64,000 nucleotides of DNA from Macropodus opercularis (GCA_030770545.1 CM061097.1:19052501-19116500); one strand, 5' to 3'; counted from the first letter of the stretch, positions 45,642 to 59,701 are shown. Numbers and translations are program-made. The notes: generated by a model not told the origin, from the sequence alone.

Positions 45642-48044
45642 GTCATGGAGGTGATGTGTGTGGCCTGAGGCGCTGTGCTGTTCCCAGCATTGATGTGCGG
45701 GAGGGCTACCTGGGGTTGGGGTGCTGCTTGGTACTCAGGGCCGGTTGTCTGGGATCATGGGATGGCCGCACGGGCCCTTTGTATTTGGGGGGTGGTATCT
45801 GCGGGGGCTGGCGCTTGGGGTTGGGGGGACAACCAGTTGGTGGGTCGGCACGTGGCTAGCTCTGGGGACAGACCTCCCTGCTGGTGGAGGGGGGCCTGGG
45901 GTGTGAACCTGGGTGCCCGGTGTTTGTGGCGTTCCCTGGTGGGGGCCTGCCTTCTCCTGGGGGGTGCTCCTTTTCCTGGGGCGTCTTTGTGGGGGCGGGC
46001 TGTTGCCGACCGTTGTGGTCCGGCTCCTTTGGATGCTGTGGGGGCGATAGCGACGGAGCATGATGGGATCTGTGGGGAGGTTTGTCTGGGCTCTGGTTCC
46101 CTTTGGCACCTGGGCTGGGTTTGGACCCCCCTACACAGCTACACAGTGTGTGTGTATCTAGGGGGGTGCGGGTTTATGGGCCTGTATGTGTGTTGGTGGA
46201 TATATGCAGATGCATATGGGCCTGGATGTGTGTTATGTAAGAAATTGCGTGTTTGAGTGAATGACCTCACGGGGCGAGCATGAGTATGCGTGAGGGAGAG
46301 GATACGCATGTGAGACAGAGGAGGTGGGGAGGCCCTGACTGCGCTATCTGTGATGCTCCGGGCAGCGCAACCGTGGCCCTCGGGTCAGGTCTGTCTGTCC
46401 CCGTCTGGGGGGACTGGGGCCGGTGAGATAGGATGCTGAGCTAGTCTGGGACCTGGCTCTGCTGACCTTGATGCCTTATGCCCCAGCTACATTTTACACC
46501 CATTCACCTAGGTTTATGAGGGGCCTTCTCCATACGGGGGGACTGGCTCTCTAATAGCGGCCTCAACCACCGTCCCTCCCGGAACGGATTGCCCCTCAGT
46601 TTTTAACTACATTACACACAACACCGAACAAGGCTTTGGAGACTGGTAGTCTTCCAATGTCCTTTATACACATGCACATACATTTAGGGCCTGAGGGGGT
46701 GGTCTCCTACTGGGGTCCGAGAGAAGGGGCCAGGTGTGACCTCAGTTGTCGGCCCTGGCAAGGACGACCACCACCCTGTTCTAATTGCAAAGTAGACACT
46801 TAGGGACGGGGGACATCCTCTGGGAGACACATCCGTCAGCCAGCGGTTGTGCTCCTGGACACCTCCCCCACTGTCACGGTTCGGTATACACGCTCAGGGG
46901 AGTGTGTCACTTGATAAGGATCAGGCAAAACCAAGTACTGAGATTTAGGTGAATTTATTGGTAAACAAAGGGTTTAAGTGTAATCGACCGGTCGTCAATC
47001 TTTCTATGGGGATGACGTCAGGAATCTTGTGGTCGATGAGGGAGGAGTCGGAGAAGAGGCTGTGGGGGTCTCGGGTGGAGGAAACGGCGAAGGTAACGGC
47101 GGATTGGCTGAAAGCTGAAGAGGTGGAAAGTGGGGGTGTAACCAGGAGGACGGAAGCGGTTGTTGTGATAGTGGTCTGGAGTGAGCTGGGGCGATGGTTG
47201 GATCGGGAGCCGCTGGTGGGTACTGATCCACAGGGTAGCTGATGGTGGGTGACGGTCTGGGGTTTTCCCACAGCGCGATAACTGACGGTGGATTCGCTCC
47301 AGGCGACACAAGGGCAAAAGACAGGGAACAAACGGGGGGACAGAAAGCATGCACAGTCCAGGATATCCACAAGAGTTCAACTTAAAGCGAGCCCCATCGG
47401 CTGAAATCCAATAAACCAAAAACAGACGGAGAACTACAGGCGATATGACGGATCAGTCCGTCAAATCAGAGTTCGAGAGTCCCGCTGCGGTGCGTGCTGC
47501 TGCCAGCGGCAACACAGAATCCTCCTCCAGCTCGGGCGCTGTAGGGAGCGTAGGAGGGCCAGCAACATTCATCAAGCGGATTCAAGTAACGAGGCCAGCA
47601 CTGGAGCGAGAACAGAAAAATGCAAACTCACGAACAGGTAGGCGAAGTCTGGTGTTGCTGTACATGTACCTATAGTCGTTGTATGGTTATTGTCATTATT
47701 GCTGTTGTTGTTATTGTAGTTGTTGCTGCTTGTCATGGCATTATCATTATTATCATACCTACCAGGACTGTTATTAATCAATTTCATCGCTACTACTTCT
47801 TTAAATACTCTCAATCAATGTTAGTTATACTATGTATTTCGTTCTCTGTGTTTCTTCTTCTCCCCCCAACCCCCACCCACCCCCCTTTCACCCTCAGATC
47901 TTCAAAGAGGGGTTCATAGTTTATGTATCCCTTTTGAAAAAGCAAAACTGCCCATCACAATACAGCATCCAGCACATACATGATGGATGCTAAACTGCTG
48001 GACAGGACAAAAAAAACAACGCTTGCTATGCACTGACTTAGAAA
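45642..48044. repeat. GC-rich segment G, copy 2
   Basis: It matches 2579-5257 up to about 47650 but lacks the SINE and has about 300 extra bp at 47170-47470. After 47650 it goes its own way: short GTT and ATT triplet runs, a C-rich stretch (CCCCACCCACCCCCC) and ATCTTCAAAGAGGGG near 47900. That ending again recalls fish LINE 3' tails. Frames of up to 193 codons here are compositional. Confidence 0.45.
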
Positions 48045-48175
48045 GAAAAAGTAGTTTGTCTTCATTTGTGTCACTTTGTGGTAAACCGAGCTTATATTTG
48101 GTTTTATTTGAGTTGATTTTATGTTTTAGAGCATTCATACATCTAGGGATGTCCCATCTGAATAAAATGGGCGTA

Positions 48176-48740
48176 TGACTGATATAATAACATCATAAGC
48201 TTTGCGATGACTCCTTCAGTGTCCCGTGTGCATTGCTGATAAGCACACTACAGGGTACGTTGCTCTGAACCAATGTGTCATACAAACTACCTGGCTGAAG
48301 AGAGTCTCCCAAAGTTAGAGTATGTGTGATAAGGTCCAACCATACGATGAGATGGGAAGATCAGTGTGAGTGAAAACCCCTGTGTGAATGATAAGCCCAT
48401 TGAAAGTTTAAGCACCGGCCCAAGTGAATCTACACAACCACAGGGGGAAAAAATGGGGAAGTTAGAAGCTTTACCAGGTTGGTCTGTTGGCCAAAGGGAA
48501 CATGCGTTTAGACAGCAGGTAGCATGCGAGGGGTGGCTAAACCATTGTGTTACAATATATAAGAAGCTCTGGTGTTAACATCCATCAGAAGACAGTGGTT
48601 CGCTGTAGGATGTCTTCCTCATGCCAGCACGTACTAAACATTGAGCTGGTTCATTACACCAACATGCTCCTCTAGTTTTCTCAGTATGTTCCAGCATTTG
48701 AAGAAGGTTTTTCCACGACATCTTGGTGTCAGAAGTGGGA
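48176..48740 (+). mobile_element. LTR-like segment 6 with primer-binding site
   Basis: Full length without the GTCACAAGA insertion. The site at 48724-48740 matches exactly. Confidence 0.6.
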
Positions 48741-49765
48741 CGGACAGTCTGCCGACTGACGCCTGAGTCCAGACTGAGGGTTACAGCCGACACAAGGGAA
48801 AGGTTCCTCTAAACAGAAAAAGGAGGACTGGATTCCCGCCTGATGTTCGGGACAGGAGGCGGACAGCGGATGCTTTGTTCACAGTGAGTACAGTGTTATG
48901 AACCATCTTTTATATCACATAAAAACTGCATTTACATCACAGCATTTTACGATGAACCTCTGAACCTATAACACTAACTCATTGTTGAGGCGAGAGCCAA
49001 CAAGTCTCCTCTCTGTGATGCTCAGGCTACTGATCATTAGTTAACAGGTTTTAGACTGAAAGTGCAGCTGTATGGAATAGATGCTTTGGGTATTAACAGA
49101 TTACAGGAGTTCCCTGTAGGTTGGGGCAAAGCATTGATTTGGGCATAGCTTTAAAACTTCTGTGTCTACTTACATATAACTTTGTGTTGAACTTAGCTTG
49201 TATTTTAATTAAATTGATTTGTATTGGTTTTATTTTTTAGTATAAAAGTGTGATGGACAGTCTGCTGACCGGCCTGAGTCCAGACTGATGGTTACAGCCG
49301 ACACCAGGGAAAAGTTCCACCTGCTCCACAGAAACAGGACTGGATTCCCGCCTGACATCCGGGACAGGAGGCAGACAGCGGACGCTCCATTCAGAGTGAG
49401 TCCAGTGTTCTGAAGCAACTATGTGTAGGTGAAGAATGTGTGTGTAGCTCTGTGAAATGGTTTAGTCACCTGACGCGTTCTGTAATTTCTTTAGTGGTCA
49501 GTGTTACAGTGAAGTTACATCTAGAATATTACGAATACTGAAGTCTTACCTTGTGTAAGTCATTCATGGGTTTAAAGAGAATCGACCACATGTGTAAAAA
49601 ATGTTCAGCAACATTGTGGCCTATGTTTTAAAACTGTATTTTAGTTTGTTTTCATTTGAGTCACTTTGTGGTAAACCTAGCTTGTATTTAGTTTTATTTG
49701 AGTACATTTTAATTTTTAGATTATTCATACATGTAGGGATGTCCCATCTGAATAAAATGGGCGTA

Positions 49766-50336
49766 TGACTGATATACTAACATCATAAGCTTTGCGATGA
49801 CTCCTTCAGTGTCCCGTGTGCATTGCTGATAAGCACACTACAGGGTACGTTGCTCTGAACCAATGTGTCATACAAACTACCTGGCTGAAGAGAGTCTCCC
49901 AAAGTTAGAGTATGTGTGATAAGGTCCAACCATACGATGAGATGGGAAGATCAGTGTGAGTGAAAACCCCTGTGTGAATGATAAGCCCATTGAAAGTTTA
50001 AGCACCGGCCCAAGTGAATCTACACAACCACAGGGAACAAAATGGGGAAGTTAGAAGCTTTACCAGGTTGGTCTGTTGGCCAAATGGAACATGCGTTTAG
50101 ACAGCAGGTAGCATGCGAGGGGTGGCTAAACCATTGTGTTACAATATATAAGAAGCTCTGGTGTTAACATCCATCAGAAGACAGTGGTTCGCTGTAGGAT
50201 GTCTTCCTCATGCCAGCACGTACTAAACATTGAGCTGGTTCATTACACCAACATGCTCCTCTAGTTTTCTCAGTATGTTCCAGCATTTGTCACAAGAAGA
50301 AGGTTTTTCCACAACATCTTGTTGTCAGAAGTGGGA
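49766..50336 (+). mobile_element. LTR-like segment 7 with primer-binding site
   Basis: Full length with the GTCACAAGA subtype insertion. The site at 50320-50336 has one change (TGTTGTC for TGGTGTC). Confidence 0.6.
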
Positions 50337-51200
50337 CGGACAGTCTGCCGACTGACGCCTGAGTCCAGACTGAGGGTTACAGCCGACACAAGGGAAAGGT
50401 TCCTCTAAACAGAAAAAGGAGGACTGGATTCCCGCCTGATGTTCGGGACAGGAGGCGGACAGCGGATGCTTTGTTCACAGTGAGTACAGTGTTATGAACC
50501 ATCTCGTATATCACATAAAAACTGCATTTACATCACAATATTTTACGATGAACCTCTGAACCTGTAACACTAACTTATTGTTGAGGCGAGAGCCAACAAG
50601 TCTCCTCTCTGTGATGCTCAGGCTACTGATCATTAGGTTTTAGACTGAAAGTGCAGCTGTATGGAATAAATGCTTGATTTGATTTGTATTGGTTTTATTT
50701 TTTAGTATAAAAGTGTGATGGACAGTCTGCTGATCGGCGCCTGAGTCCAGACTGATGGTTACAGCCGACAACAGGGAAAAGTTCCACCTGCTCCAAAGAA
50801 ATAGGACTGGATTCCCGCCTGACATCCAGGACAGGAGGCAGACAGCAGATTTGTAGAAATAGTTGTACAATGATATTGTATATATGTACAAATAGTTATC
50901 CCATTGTTATAATTAATAGTGAAATATTTGAGAGAACAATAAAAAGATTTAAATGGTAGTAATTTATCAGATTTTACTAGTGTGTATCTTGGATGAAGTA
51001 TTTTGATGCAACATCTCTATGAAGCTGAATTTCGCCCTAAATTGTGTTTGAAATAAAATGCACTAACACAGAAATAGCAATTAAAAAATTCATAGGTGAT
51101 GAATTAATGTAATTGCCTTCTGCCGTCGTTACAATGGTAAACTCCTGCGTATGAGGAAGGAAACAGTCTGGGATCAGCATACAGGGGGAACCTCATATAC

Positions 51201-52241
51201 CTGATAGGCATTGTTGTAACCTGTGTGGTGGAGGTCGTGGCGCACAGCAGAGGTCAGCATGATCAGCAGGTCCGTGCTGTTCATCTTACTTCTCAGGTCA
51301 GTCAGCCAGATCAAACCATACATCTGTTTAAAGGCGGGGCCACAGTGAAGGTCAGAAGGGGAGCTGTAGATGTTCTGAGCACATCATTTGGAAAAAGAAG
51401 TGGGATATGTGATAGCAAGGCCATATTCTAGTCCCTTTTTATTCTAGAGCTTTACCAAGTTTGTATGACATGATTTAAACCCGTTCACACTCTGTCGAAT
51501 GAACATAAAGGCCCAGAGGAAACGACGTCTATGTTAATGGTAAATCTCAATGCAGGTCGAGAGATGAGGAAGCGCTCCGCGAAAAGCCATTGAAGCTTTT
51601 TAGACCTTAAAGGTTCCAGAACAGGAGGAGCAAAAGATAGAATGTCACATGCCAGTAACATCTTTCTAAACTCATTATTATGAAATGATTTTATGTTTCT
51701 CTAAATCAAAGAGGCAGCTTTAAAGCCACCGAGCACATGACTGCACCTCCAGTTTATCCCTGAATGAATCCACCTGCTTCTTCATCTCGTACACGACTGC
51801 AGGAGTTTCCATTTTCTTCTCCGAGCCCTGCAGCCTGAGACACGCCATCAGTAAGGTCATTAGTACTTACACATCCCATCTATAGCTGTTTTGGACAAAG
51901 TGGAAACTTATTGGCTTTGCCCTATAAATTTGATGTTCTTCTTCAAATATAGGAATATTTAACGTGATCACAATTGACTTACTTTTTCAATCGGACTTTT
52001 CCTGAGTAGCGTTATTAAATACTGCCTACTGCCTTCTCTTATTCCACACCTTCCTACCTTTTCTCCATAGCTGAGAGGTCAAACGGTTCACTCTTGCAGT
52101 TCGCAGCCACCACCTCTAGCTTGTAGCAGGAGTTTGGGATGTTGGGCTCCAGACTCGTGGAGATGTTGATGATGTTGCCTTTGGGGTTGTACAGCTTCAG
52201 GAAGTCATGGGGTCCTGACTCGGCTGCAGAGTGAAACAGAC
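51201..52241 (-). pseudogene. pde9a: PDE9A-like phosphodiesterase fragment, copy 2
   Basis: The three exons are at 52058-52241, 51747-51834 and 51201-51374 with the same splice sites, order and missing parts as copy 1. Against copy 1 I find four substitutions in about 446 exon bases. Three are silent (TAT/TAC, GGA/GGT, CCT/CCC) and one is Asp to Glu. The number is too small to prove constraint. Confidence 0.6.
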
Positions 52242-52520
52242 CTGCAAAATTGTTTTTACATAATGTAAAATTGTCTGAAGGTCTAGTCATGGCAACTGGA
52301 CTTCTTCTATTTCAAAGAAACGTTTCACCATCTATCCAGGCAGCTTCGTCAGTCTGTGGGAAGTTGGTAGAGACCACAGATTTATCCTCCAGTTTGGTTT
52401 CACTTCACACCTGTAAAGAATGGGTTCGTTATGCGAACAAAGGGGGCTGAAGGTATTGAGTAGGTGTGAATTCTCAACTACCGTGACTCGTCCTCCAACC
52501 ATAACAGGGTCGTCACAAAG

Positions 52521-53112
52521 TTTAATTTAATTCAACTTTATTTATATAGCCCCAATTCACAACATCAGTTATCTCAAGGCACTTTACAAGTAATGTTTAA
52601 GACCTCACACAACTAAACTCAACAAATCCCACATAGAGCAAGCTTTTAATTGTAGCCAATCAATAAGTTGTACATTTTAATAGCAGAGAGGAAAAACTCC
52701 CTCTATAGAGGAAGAAACCTCCAGCAGACCCAGGCTCAGTGTGGGAGAACATCTGCCTTGACCGGTTGGGGTGAGGAGATAGAGAAGAGAGAAAAGAACA
52801 CAACCACAACAAAACAAGCAGCAACAGAACACAGGCTGGATGGTTGGACCAGCAACTGAACACTGGAGACACACGGCTCTGAGTCTGACGATACCTGGAG
52901 ATGAGAATAGAGAGAGAGACAGAAAGAGAGAAGCACAACTACAGGAGAAAAGAGACAAAGTTAGTCACATGTGGTCATGGAGGCATGTTAGCGGATAGAA
53001 GAAACCGAAAAGAGCTCAGTGAATGAAGGACGTCCCAGCATCTACGTCTATAGCAGCTTAACTAAGAGATGGTTCCGAGTGAACAGAACCATCTCTAACT
53101 ATACGCTTTGTC
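52521..53112 (-). repeat. Dispersed fish repeat, longest copy
   Basis: It has the TTTATTTATATAGCCCCAATT end, a poor-complexity middle with GAGA and AAAGAG runs, and GAGATGGTTCCGAGTG. It is the opposite orientation of 6195-6550. A 99-codon-scale minus frame here is not coding. Confidence 0.65.
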
Positions 53113-53397
53113 AAAAAGAAAGGTTTTAAGCCTAGTTTTGAAACTAGAGAGAGTGTCTGCTTCTCAAACCTGGAAGTGATGCAGGTTGCATATTATCACA
53201 AAACCAGTCCACACAGGATAAATAAGTGTCCTTCTGATGTTGGGAATGTCCATACGCATGTGAATGTATATGATACCATGTATGGTTGGAATACTTGCAA
53301 TATTGTCTCGTCTCATCATCTATGGCTGTGTATTTGGCCAGTTAGCAAGTGGTCCTCGTATGGCTAAAATCGTAGAATGTGGGCCACACTACATGGT

Positions 53398-54590
53398 CTA
53401 CTGCCACTGGATGTATGAGTACCAACTGTTTGAAGAGACAGCATTGTCAGATAATAGGGAATCTATGTCAAATCCCCACGGTTTCCAGTTAGATTGTTCA
53501 TACAGTTGTCTCTTGCGTCTTAGCAATGTCTCCTTATCTGCTCCCTGTGGGTGTCTCGTCTGAAGCATCGTGGGGAAAGGTTTTGCAGTGGGACGCACAG
53601 ATCCACGTGTCCCTCTCGGCAATCCGGACTGCAGGGTGGTTAGCAATACTTGGTATGGTCCTGTCCAGCGCTTCCGTCTGAGATCCTTCACCACGATCCA
53701 GTCCCCAGGCTGGATGTTGTGTAGTTCATCAACTGCAGGCTCAGGGAGGGCTGCTTCAACCTTGGGGAACATGAGCTTAAGAGTCTGGTTTCGTCATCCA
53801 TCCCTGTTAAGCTTAACTTATTTTGAGGAAAAGGTGTGTTGGTCATTCGCATAGGTCGCCCCATGACAATTTCATAAGGACAAAGTTCAGTTGCTTTATG
53901 TGGACGACCCGCATAAACATTAAGGCCAACGGTAAAACTTTAACCCATGACAACTGCATTTCAGTCATTCATTTTTGTTTTCAGAGTGTGATTTGCTCTT
54001 TGCACTGCACCACCACTTGCTGGATGGTTGGCACAGTGTGTCTTCAGATTTATCTGCAGGCTCTCTGACACACTTTGTACAACATTATTTACAAAATGTG
54101 AGCCATTATCACTACTTAATCTTGAAGGCAAGCCCCACCTTGGGATCACTTCTGCTGATGCCTGCTACTGAGACAGCAGAAGCATTTCTGATGGGAAACA
54201 CTGGATCCATTTTGAGAACATGTCTATTATGACTAGGCCATATTTGGAACCAGCACATGGAGTCAACTCAATAAAATCCATCATTAAATGTTTAAATGGA
54301 CCTTCAGGTTGTGGATGTGCTGTTGTGGACATTTCTGCAGTTCTGACAACATTGTTAGTAGCACAAATTACACATCTTTTACAAAAGTCTTCAGCATAGG
54401 TTGAGAAACCTGGTGCATAAGACAATCTATTTAAAATATCCAACACCCCCCCTTTTGACACATGGTCAGGCCCATGAGTCAATTTGGGGAAGATGGACTT
54501 CGGTCGTACTGGGAAACCCTGCTGGTCCACCCAGACGCCCGAGGGGAGTTTAGTAAACCCTTTCTTTTCCAAGTGTTCATAACTAATCAT
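53398..54590 (-). pseudogene. pol: ERV B integrase fragment, copy 2
   Basis: It has the same domains as 24440-25595. The catalytic Glu is also Gln here (54000-54002), so that loss came before the duplication. The C-terminal domain through the presumed env start is open from 53772 to 53398; the Trp lost in copy 1 is intact at 53485-53487. Two stops separate it from the catalytic core. Confidence 0.8.
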
Positions 54591-54594
54591 TTGA

Positions 54595-56366
54595 GGGCTC
54601 TAATCATTCAGTTCTCATCTATTTCACATACTCTGCACTTAAACTTCAGCTCTGGAGGTCAGATGTTGAGATTACTTTCAGGTATTTATCAGATCACATT
54701 AAGTCAAGTCCAACTGGTAAAGTGGCTTTTTCAAAATATTTTCTTCAATATTTCATTTCTCTCGTTTTGTCAGAACATTTTCAAGATTTAATTCTGATAT
54801 GAATGAATTCTAATTGCATTTTATTTAGAAATTTGATTATCATCTTTATCCCAACACTAACCCATTTACTAAGACAAGTCTGCATTTCCGGTAACAACAA
54901 TTTAAAACTGTTCAGTGCTTTCAATTTTCCCGAATTTTAAATTTTATTCCTTTTATTATAAAACCTTTCTGTTTCAATTTTCACTTCATCACTTTCACTT
55001 TCACTTCATGGTCCTTCAGAGAGTCTGTAAAACATTTGAAAAATCATTAGCTCACATATAACATTTGTTTAAAAAGAAAAGAAAACAAAACAAAACAAAA
55101 GGGTCACAAGTCAGGAGTCAAGTCAAAAAGTCAGTTATGGTCACAAAAACAATCCCATGTATGTTGTTCTATGGGACTGGAGATCTCATCAAAGTCACTA
55201 ATCCATGGACAGCAATATCCTTCTAAACACCAAATAGGACATCACATTCATTTTTGGTAAGAATTTAGGCAGATCCAATACTTCTAGGATGCGTCAATAG
55301 TAGAACCTAATTATTTCACCCTCCGCAGGAACAATCTGGCCAAAACAACACATATTAACCCTTAAAGTTTAAGCAAATCCCAAATACGTGAGTCAGGATT
55401 TCCAATATGAAGCCTCTACATTTACACCCAGTTGCTAATCAATAAAGTACCGACACAAAATCTAGCAGAAGACGTTAAAACTGCTCCCTCACGGTTCCAA
55501 AGCCAATGAACCCTTTGGTGTAGGTTCAGACAGGACGGGGTGGAGGCGTCAAATATTATCTGTTCCTGTAGACACAGACCTGAGACGTCTACACTAATCA
55601 CTTCTCTGGTCATCCTTAATATCATCATTAATATCTGCTGAGAACATGTGATGCATTTTAGAAATAATAGACTTATTGATCTAATTATTACATATCTTCT
55701 TTTCCTATGGAATCTGAAAATCTCTCTCTCTCTCCTAATGATTCTTCTTTGCCTTGTGGGACATAAAGAAACCTTCTGGATGTGAAACTACTCTGAACAT
55801 TAGTCACTGTGACAGAGTTTGTCCTGTATGTGAGAACTGTTCTGATAATGACTTCATGCATCCTCTAGATGTTCCTGTGCTCAATATTCCTGTGGTGTGA
55901 ATTTCAACAGTTCCGAGTTTTACCTTCCATCCTTTGAAGAGAGTCAGCAGCTGCTCATCCATCACCCAGTTCACTGCAGACCAACACCTTCCAGTTTTCA
56001 CTCAGCATTTGGTTCTTTTGTCTTGATTCTGGTGCCTGTAATCAGTAGTATTAGTCTGAGTCTTGGTCTAAGTCCTGCACAGAGGTCAGAGAGTCTTTTC
56101 TTCCTCCACCTCAGACTTTTCCTGCAGCTGGTTAGTTGTTAGGCTGGTCTCAGATTCCTGTAGCGGTGACGTCTCTTTGATGAATCTCTTTCCCTGCCTT
56201 GTTCTTTTCTTGCCAACTTCCTCTTTTCCCGCTTCAACATTTCCTCTAAAAACACTACATGGATGACATGAAATACATGAACAAAATCAGACTGACAGAA
56301 CATCTGTCTGCAGTCAGTCAGTCACATCCTGTAAGAACTAATAAGCCATTTCTCTGTTTTTGTTCG
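54595..56366. other. Unassigned part of block C, copy 2
   Basis: Counterpart of 25600-27369, with nothing recognisable. Small indels near 54843 and 55690 distinguish it. Confidence 0.4.
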
Positions 56367-56371
56367 TAAAC

Positions 56372-56843
56372 TGTAGAGGCAAAAACCTGTTAGGAACTGT
56401 TGTTTTTTATTCTTGCAAGAAGAGAAATACACAGAGTCAGTGCAAAACTGTCCTGCCTGAGTGTAGATCTGAAGTCATCAACTCTGCGCCTACCTAAATA
56501 CCTCCTCCGTTGCTAGGGAGTAAATATGTGTCTTCTCATTAGCTCACTCAGTCACTGTCTTGCAGCAGGAAAAGTGTAATAGAAACAAAGTAAATCAAAG
56601 TTCTGCTGCCATGCTCTCATGGCCATGGCCCATGCTGTAAAACTATTTTAACTAAACAGTATCTCCCTACCTCCCTTTCCCACGAGAAAGAAAAGGCTCA
56701 TTCTGAAATATTTCTGTAAGCAGGTATATAACTCATTCTATGATTACTTTCCTTAGTACAGATACATATGAGCATATATCAAGTAATATGAATCACAGTT
56801 CTGTCACAAGGGAAAATACCCATATAGTAAAAATTCCATTACA
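56372..56843 (-). mobile_element. Solo LTR, copy 2
   Basis: 472 bp, as at 27375-27846. The right target copy TAGAC (56844-56848) is intact, while the left is TAAAC (56367-56371), one substitution after the duplication. Confidence 0.9.
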
Positions 56844-57527
56844 TAGACTCACTTGGACAGATGCTTTAAGTACTTTTCAACAACTTTCTACACACTCTGA
56901 TGTTTCCATCCCACTGGTTGGATCTCAACATTCACACATTACCTTTGAATAATTGTCTTCTGAGCAACGTATCTACTGTAAATTAGATCATCATCACAAA
57001 GCTCAAACCTATTCTCCTCCCATTATTAGAAATATCTGATTTTATCTCAATCACACACAAATTATTTCCCAGCTCTCCTATTTCTGACTGATCTCTCTTC
57101 TTCTTAAACAATCGAACAAACAAACAAACTACATAAAACAAGGTTTTAACAAATACTTACAAATAATAAGAGTTTGCTTCACAAGTTCTGGCAGAACTAC
57201 AAAAGACCACAAACATCTAAAACATGCAGAGAAACTCCACACCTGCTGTTTTTGTAGCGTTACAAGTCAAAAAGATATCAAATCCTTATAAGCATGACAT
57301 TTTTTAATCTAGTAAACTGCTAAATCAAAACATATCAGTTAAACACAGCTGTGTTGTATGTGGAGTAGTTTGTTTTTCTGAACTGTAGTAAAGTGAAGAA
57401 GAGAGTAAAACATTTCTAAAACTTCTAAGAACCTCTAAGTATCTGCATATGAAACACTACTTGTTTAGGTAATAAATCAGCTCCCAATGATGCAATTAAC
57501 AATTAACAGGCTTGTGAATGGGTTCAA

Positions 57528-57869
57528 ATGGAAACTGTTTATTTCACCTACTGTCAAACAACAACTCTTCTCAAAACAAGTGAAATTGTTGCAGTTTGCC
57601 ATGAAACTGCTCATGTGCTGACACTTGAGCTTTACAGAGTTTCAAGCAAAATGGAAGACACGATGAAGAATCAGAATCATAAAGGCAAACAATGCTCTGC
57701 CGTGTTTCAGGTGGAGGTGATCTGTTGTGCGGGTATCACGACAGCTGGAGGCGATGAACCCAACGCAGCATGTCCTGGATGGAGAGATGTCACACAAGAA
57801 AAAGATTCACCCATTAGGGGGCAGTCTTCACTGACAGATGGTGTGATCTCAATAGAAGTGCACAGTTAG
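57528..57869 (+). CDS. 113-codon frame of unknown function, copy 3
   Basis: As at 28539-28880, intact, with two amino-acid changes. Not recognised. Confidence 0.2.
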   Translation: METVYFTYCQTTTLLKTSEIVAVCHETAHVLTLELYRVSSKMEDTMKNQNHKGKQCSAVFQVEVICCAGITTAGGDEPNAACPGWRDVTQEKDSPIRGQSSLTDGVISIEVHS

Positions 57870-59701
57870 ACATTATACATGTTGCTTGCTATTAGCAAAC
57901 AATAATATACATCACTGATAGGTTTATAAAGCTTCCATCAAAATCTATATTTGGGTAAGAAGACTAAACTTTTTTCATCCATTTCTCTTTGCTCCAACTC
58001 CTGGATTCTGGGGAGAGTATTTCAAGTTTTCATTAACAGAAGTAAAAGCTCCCTCACAGTTATTGAATTGTTTCCACGTGGGACGATGAGTCATAAGCAT
58101 GAGACCCGAGAGAGGAATCCAACAGGATATGGGATTATGATGAGAAAAAGCATCAAGTGGACAAAATAACTACTGCAAAGGAGGTGAAAGGCAGATATCA
58201 GTCACTAGATTACGGCTGGGTTGCATTTAAAGAATAAAGAAAAGCAAACAAACTAAACATTTGTGAATCTCACAGCTGTGTTTCATTACATCAAGTCTTT
58301 AGGGTGAACAACGCCTAAAGGAAGATGTGTTTAAATGTTCATATATACAGACAATAGTTGAGGACTCATGAGAACCAACAGAACACAATTCATTCTCACA
58401 AACAGCAAATCATAGCTAGTAGTCAACTGGCTGCAAAGCCCTCACATCTCTCATCCAGGAGAGTTCCTAATCTGCCATTAACAACTGACATATCCCACAG
58501 GACTTGATTTGGCTGGACAAGTCTTGCTGCCAGGTATGTTTTGCTATTTAAGTGAGACAACGCATACATTCCTACAGCAAACTGTATGTTTGTACTTATA
58601 CTTTCTGAAAGGTCTAGTAAAACTGTCTAAATAACAACAAACCGTTGATGTGTAAAATTGTTACAGAATAATTACAGAAGTCACTAAGCAAACTATGAAT
58701 AAATAAACAAACAACAACCAGTTGTTGCCGTTTAATTTGTTCCAGCGTCGTAGACGTACTAGTTTACTTTGATTGCTAATCTGACATTAATCTATTTCTG
58801 CTAAATGTTGCCTGAGCCGAAGCTGCATTGGGGTTTAAAAGTGTCTTGTGATATCAGAAAAGCTGTTCAACCACACTGGTTGTTGGACTGGCGACCTGTA
58901 CCGCTCCTCTCAACCCACATGACAGCTGGAATAGACTCCTAGTTCCAGAATCAAAAGGAGTGGGACCCTCTGCTTCAGTGCTGTGTTAAAACCCTGCATC
59001 TCTGGTGGCCTGGTGGTGCATCAACCTATGACACAGGCAGTTTGCACGTTTACAAAGGTTCAATCTGTGGCAGTTCTGTTCTCCAGCCAGCTGAGGCAAT
59101 GTCTCTTTGGACTTTGTAGCTGGTTCACGGAACACACGTGTAATTTCATGTATCTGATCAATTAGTTTGAATTCTGGTTAGTCAGCGTCTTGCTTTTGTG
59201 TTCTGGTTATTAGAGACCATCTTGCTCTGTACTTAGTCAGGTAAGATTTTGTTTTGTTTTATAGACTAATTGTTACTTTTATTTATTAACATATATGATT
59301 TCACTATTTATCCTCATAGCGAGTGTCTATAGTTAGTTGTTGTGCTTTGTGTTGTGTTAGTTGTTTGTTTATTAAAGACAATATTCCTGTTGAATCACAA
59401 CCAGCCTTCCAGTGTCTGCTTTTTTGTTTGTCACACACCTTTTTTTTTTATCTCAAAATGGTAAACACTCACTCTCACTCATCATCTAACCCATTTAGTA
59501 AAAGGTTTTCCCAGCTGTTCGTCAGGTTAACTATGACTTCAAGCACAAGTCAAACTCATTTCCACAAAACTAACCCAGACTCAAATCTGTACGACATTCA
59601 GCTTCCTATCGTTATAATGAAACTACACAGAGTACAGGGCAACAACCTTGGTTTGTGACCACAGTGATGGCATTACTTCTTTACCTGATTATTAACATCT
59701 T

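Larger units (their letters stand above)
20640..49190. repeat. First copy of a 29-kb tandem segmental duplication
   Basis: The segment from LTR cluster 3 through block C, the solo LTR, block B, segment F and the 51-bp array recurs in the same order from 49198 to the window end. Matching points are 22658/51201, 23698/52241, 25005/54000, 27846/56843, 33272/61916 and 34731/63388. Identity is very high by eye, about one difference per 60-100 bases. Segments 43094-48044 at the right end of this copy would be matched beyond the window. Confidence 0.85.
48045..50846 (+). repeat. LTR-unit cluster 5
   Basis: Two units stand in tandem. Successive primer-binding sites are 1596 bp apart (48724 and 50320), which gives the true unit length. 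Modules are M1 48741, M2 49253, M1 50337 and a cut M2 at 50718. The left entry at 48045 is inside the spacer. Confidence 0.8.
50847..56371. repeat. Block C, copy 2
   Basis: See 22304-27369. This copy keeps the full dispersed repeat and the less damaged ERV B reading frame. Confidence 0.85.

Noticed and set aside
45675..46256. 193-codon plus-strand frame, Gly/Trp-rich
   Set aside because: It lies in G-rich repeat sequence. The second G copy breaks it, and the composition explains it.
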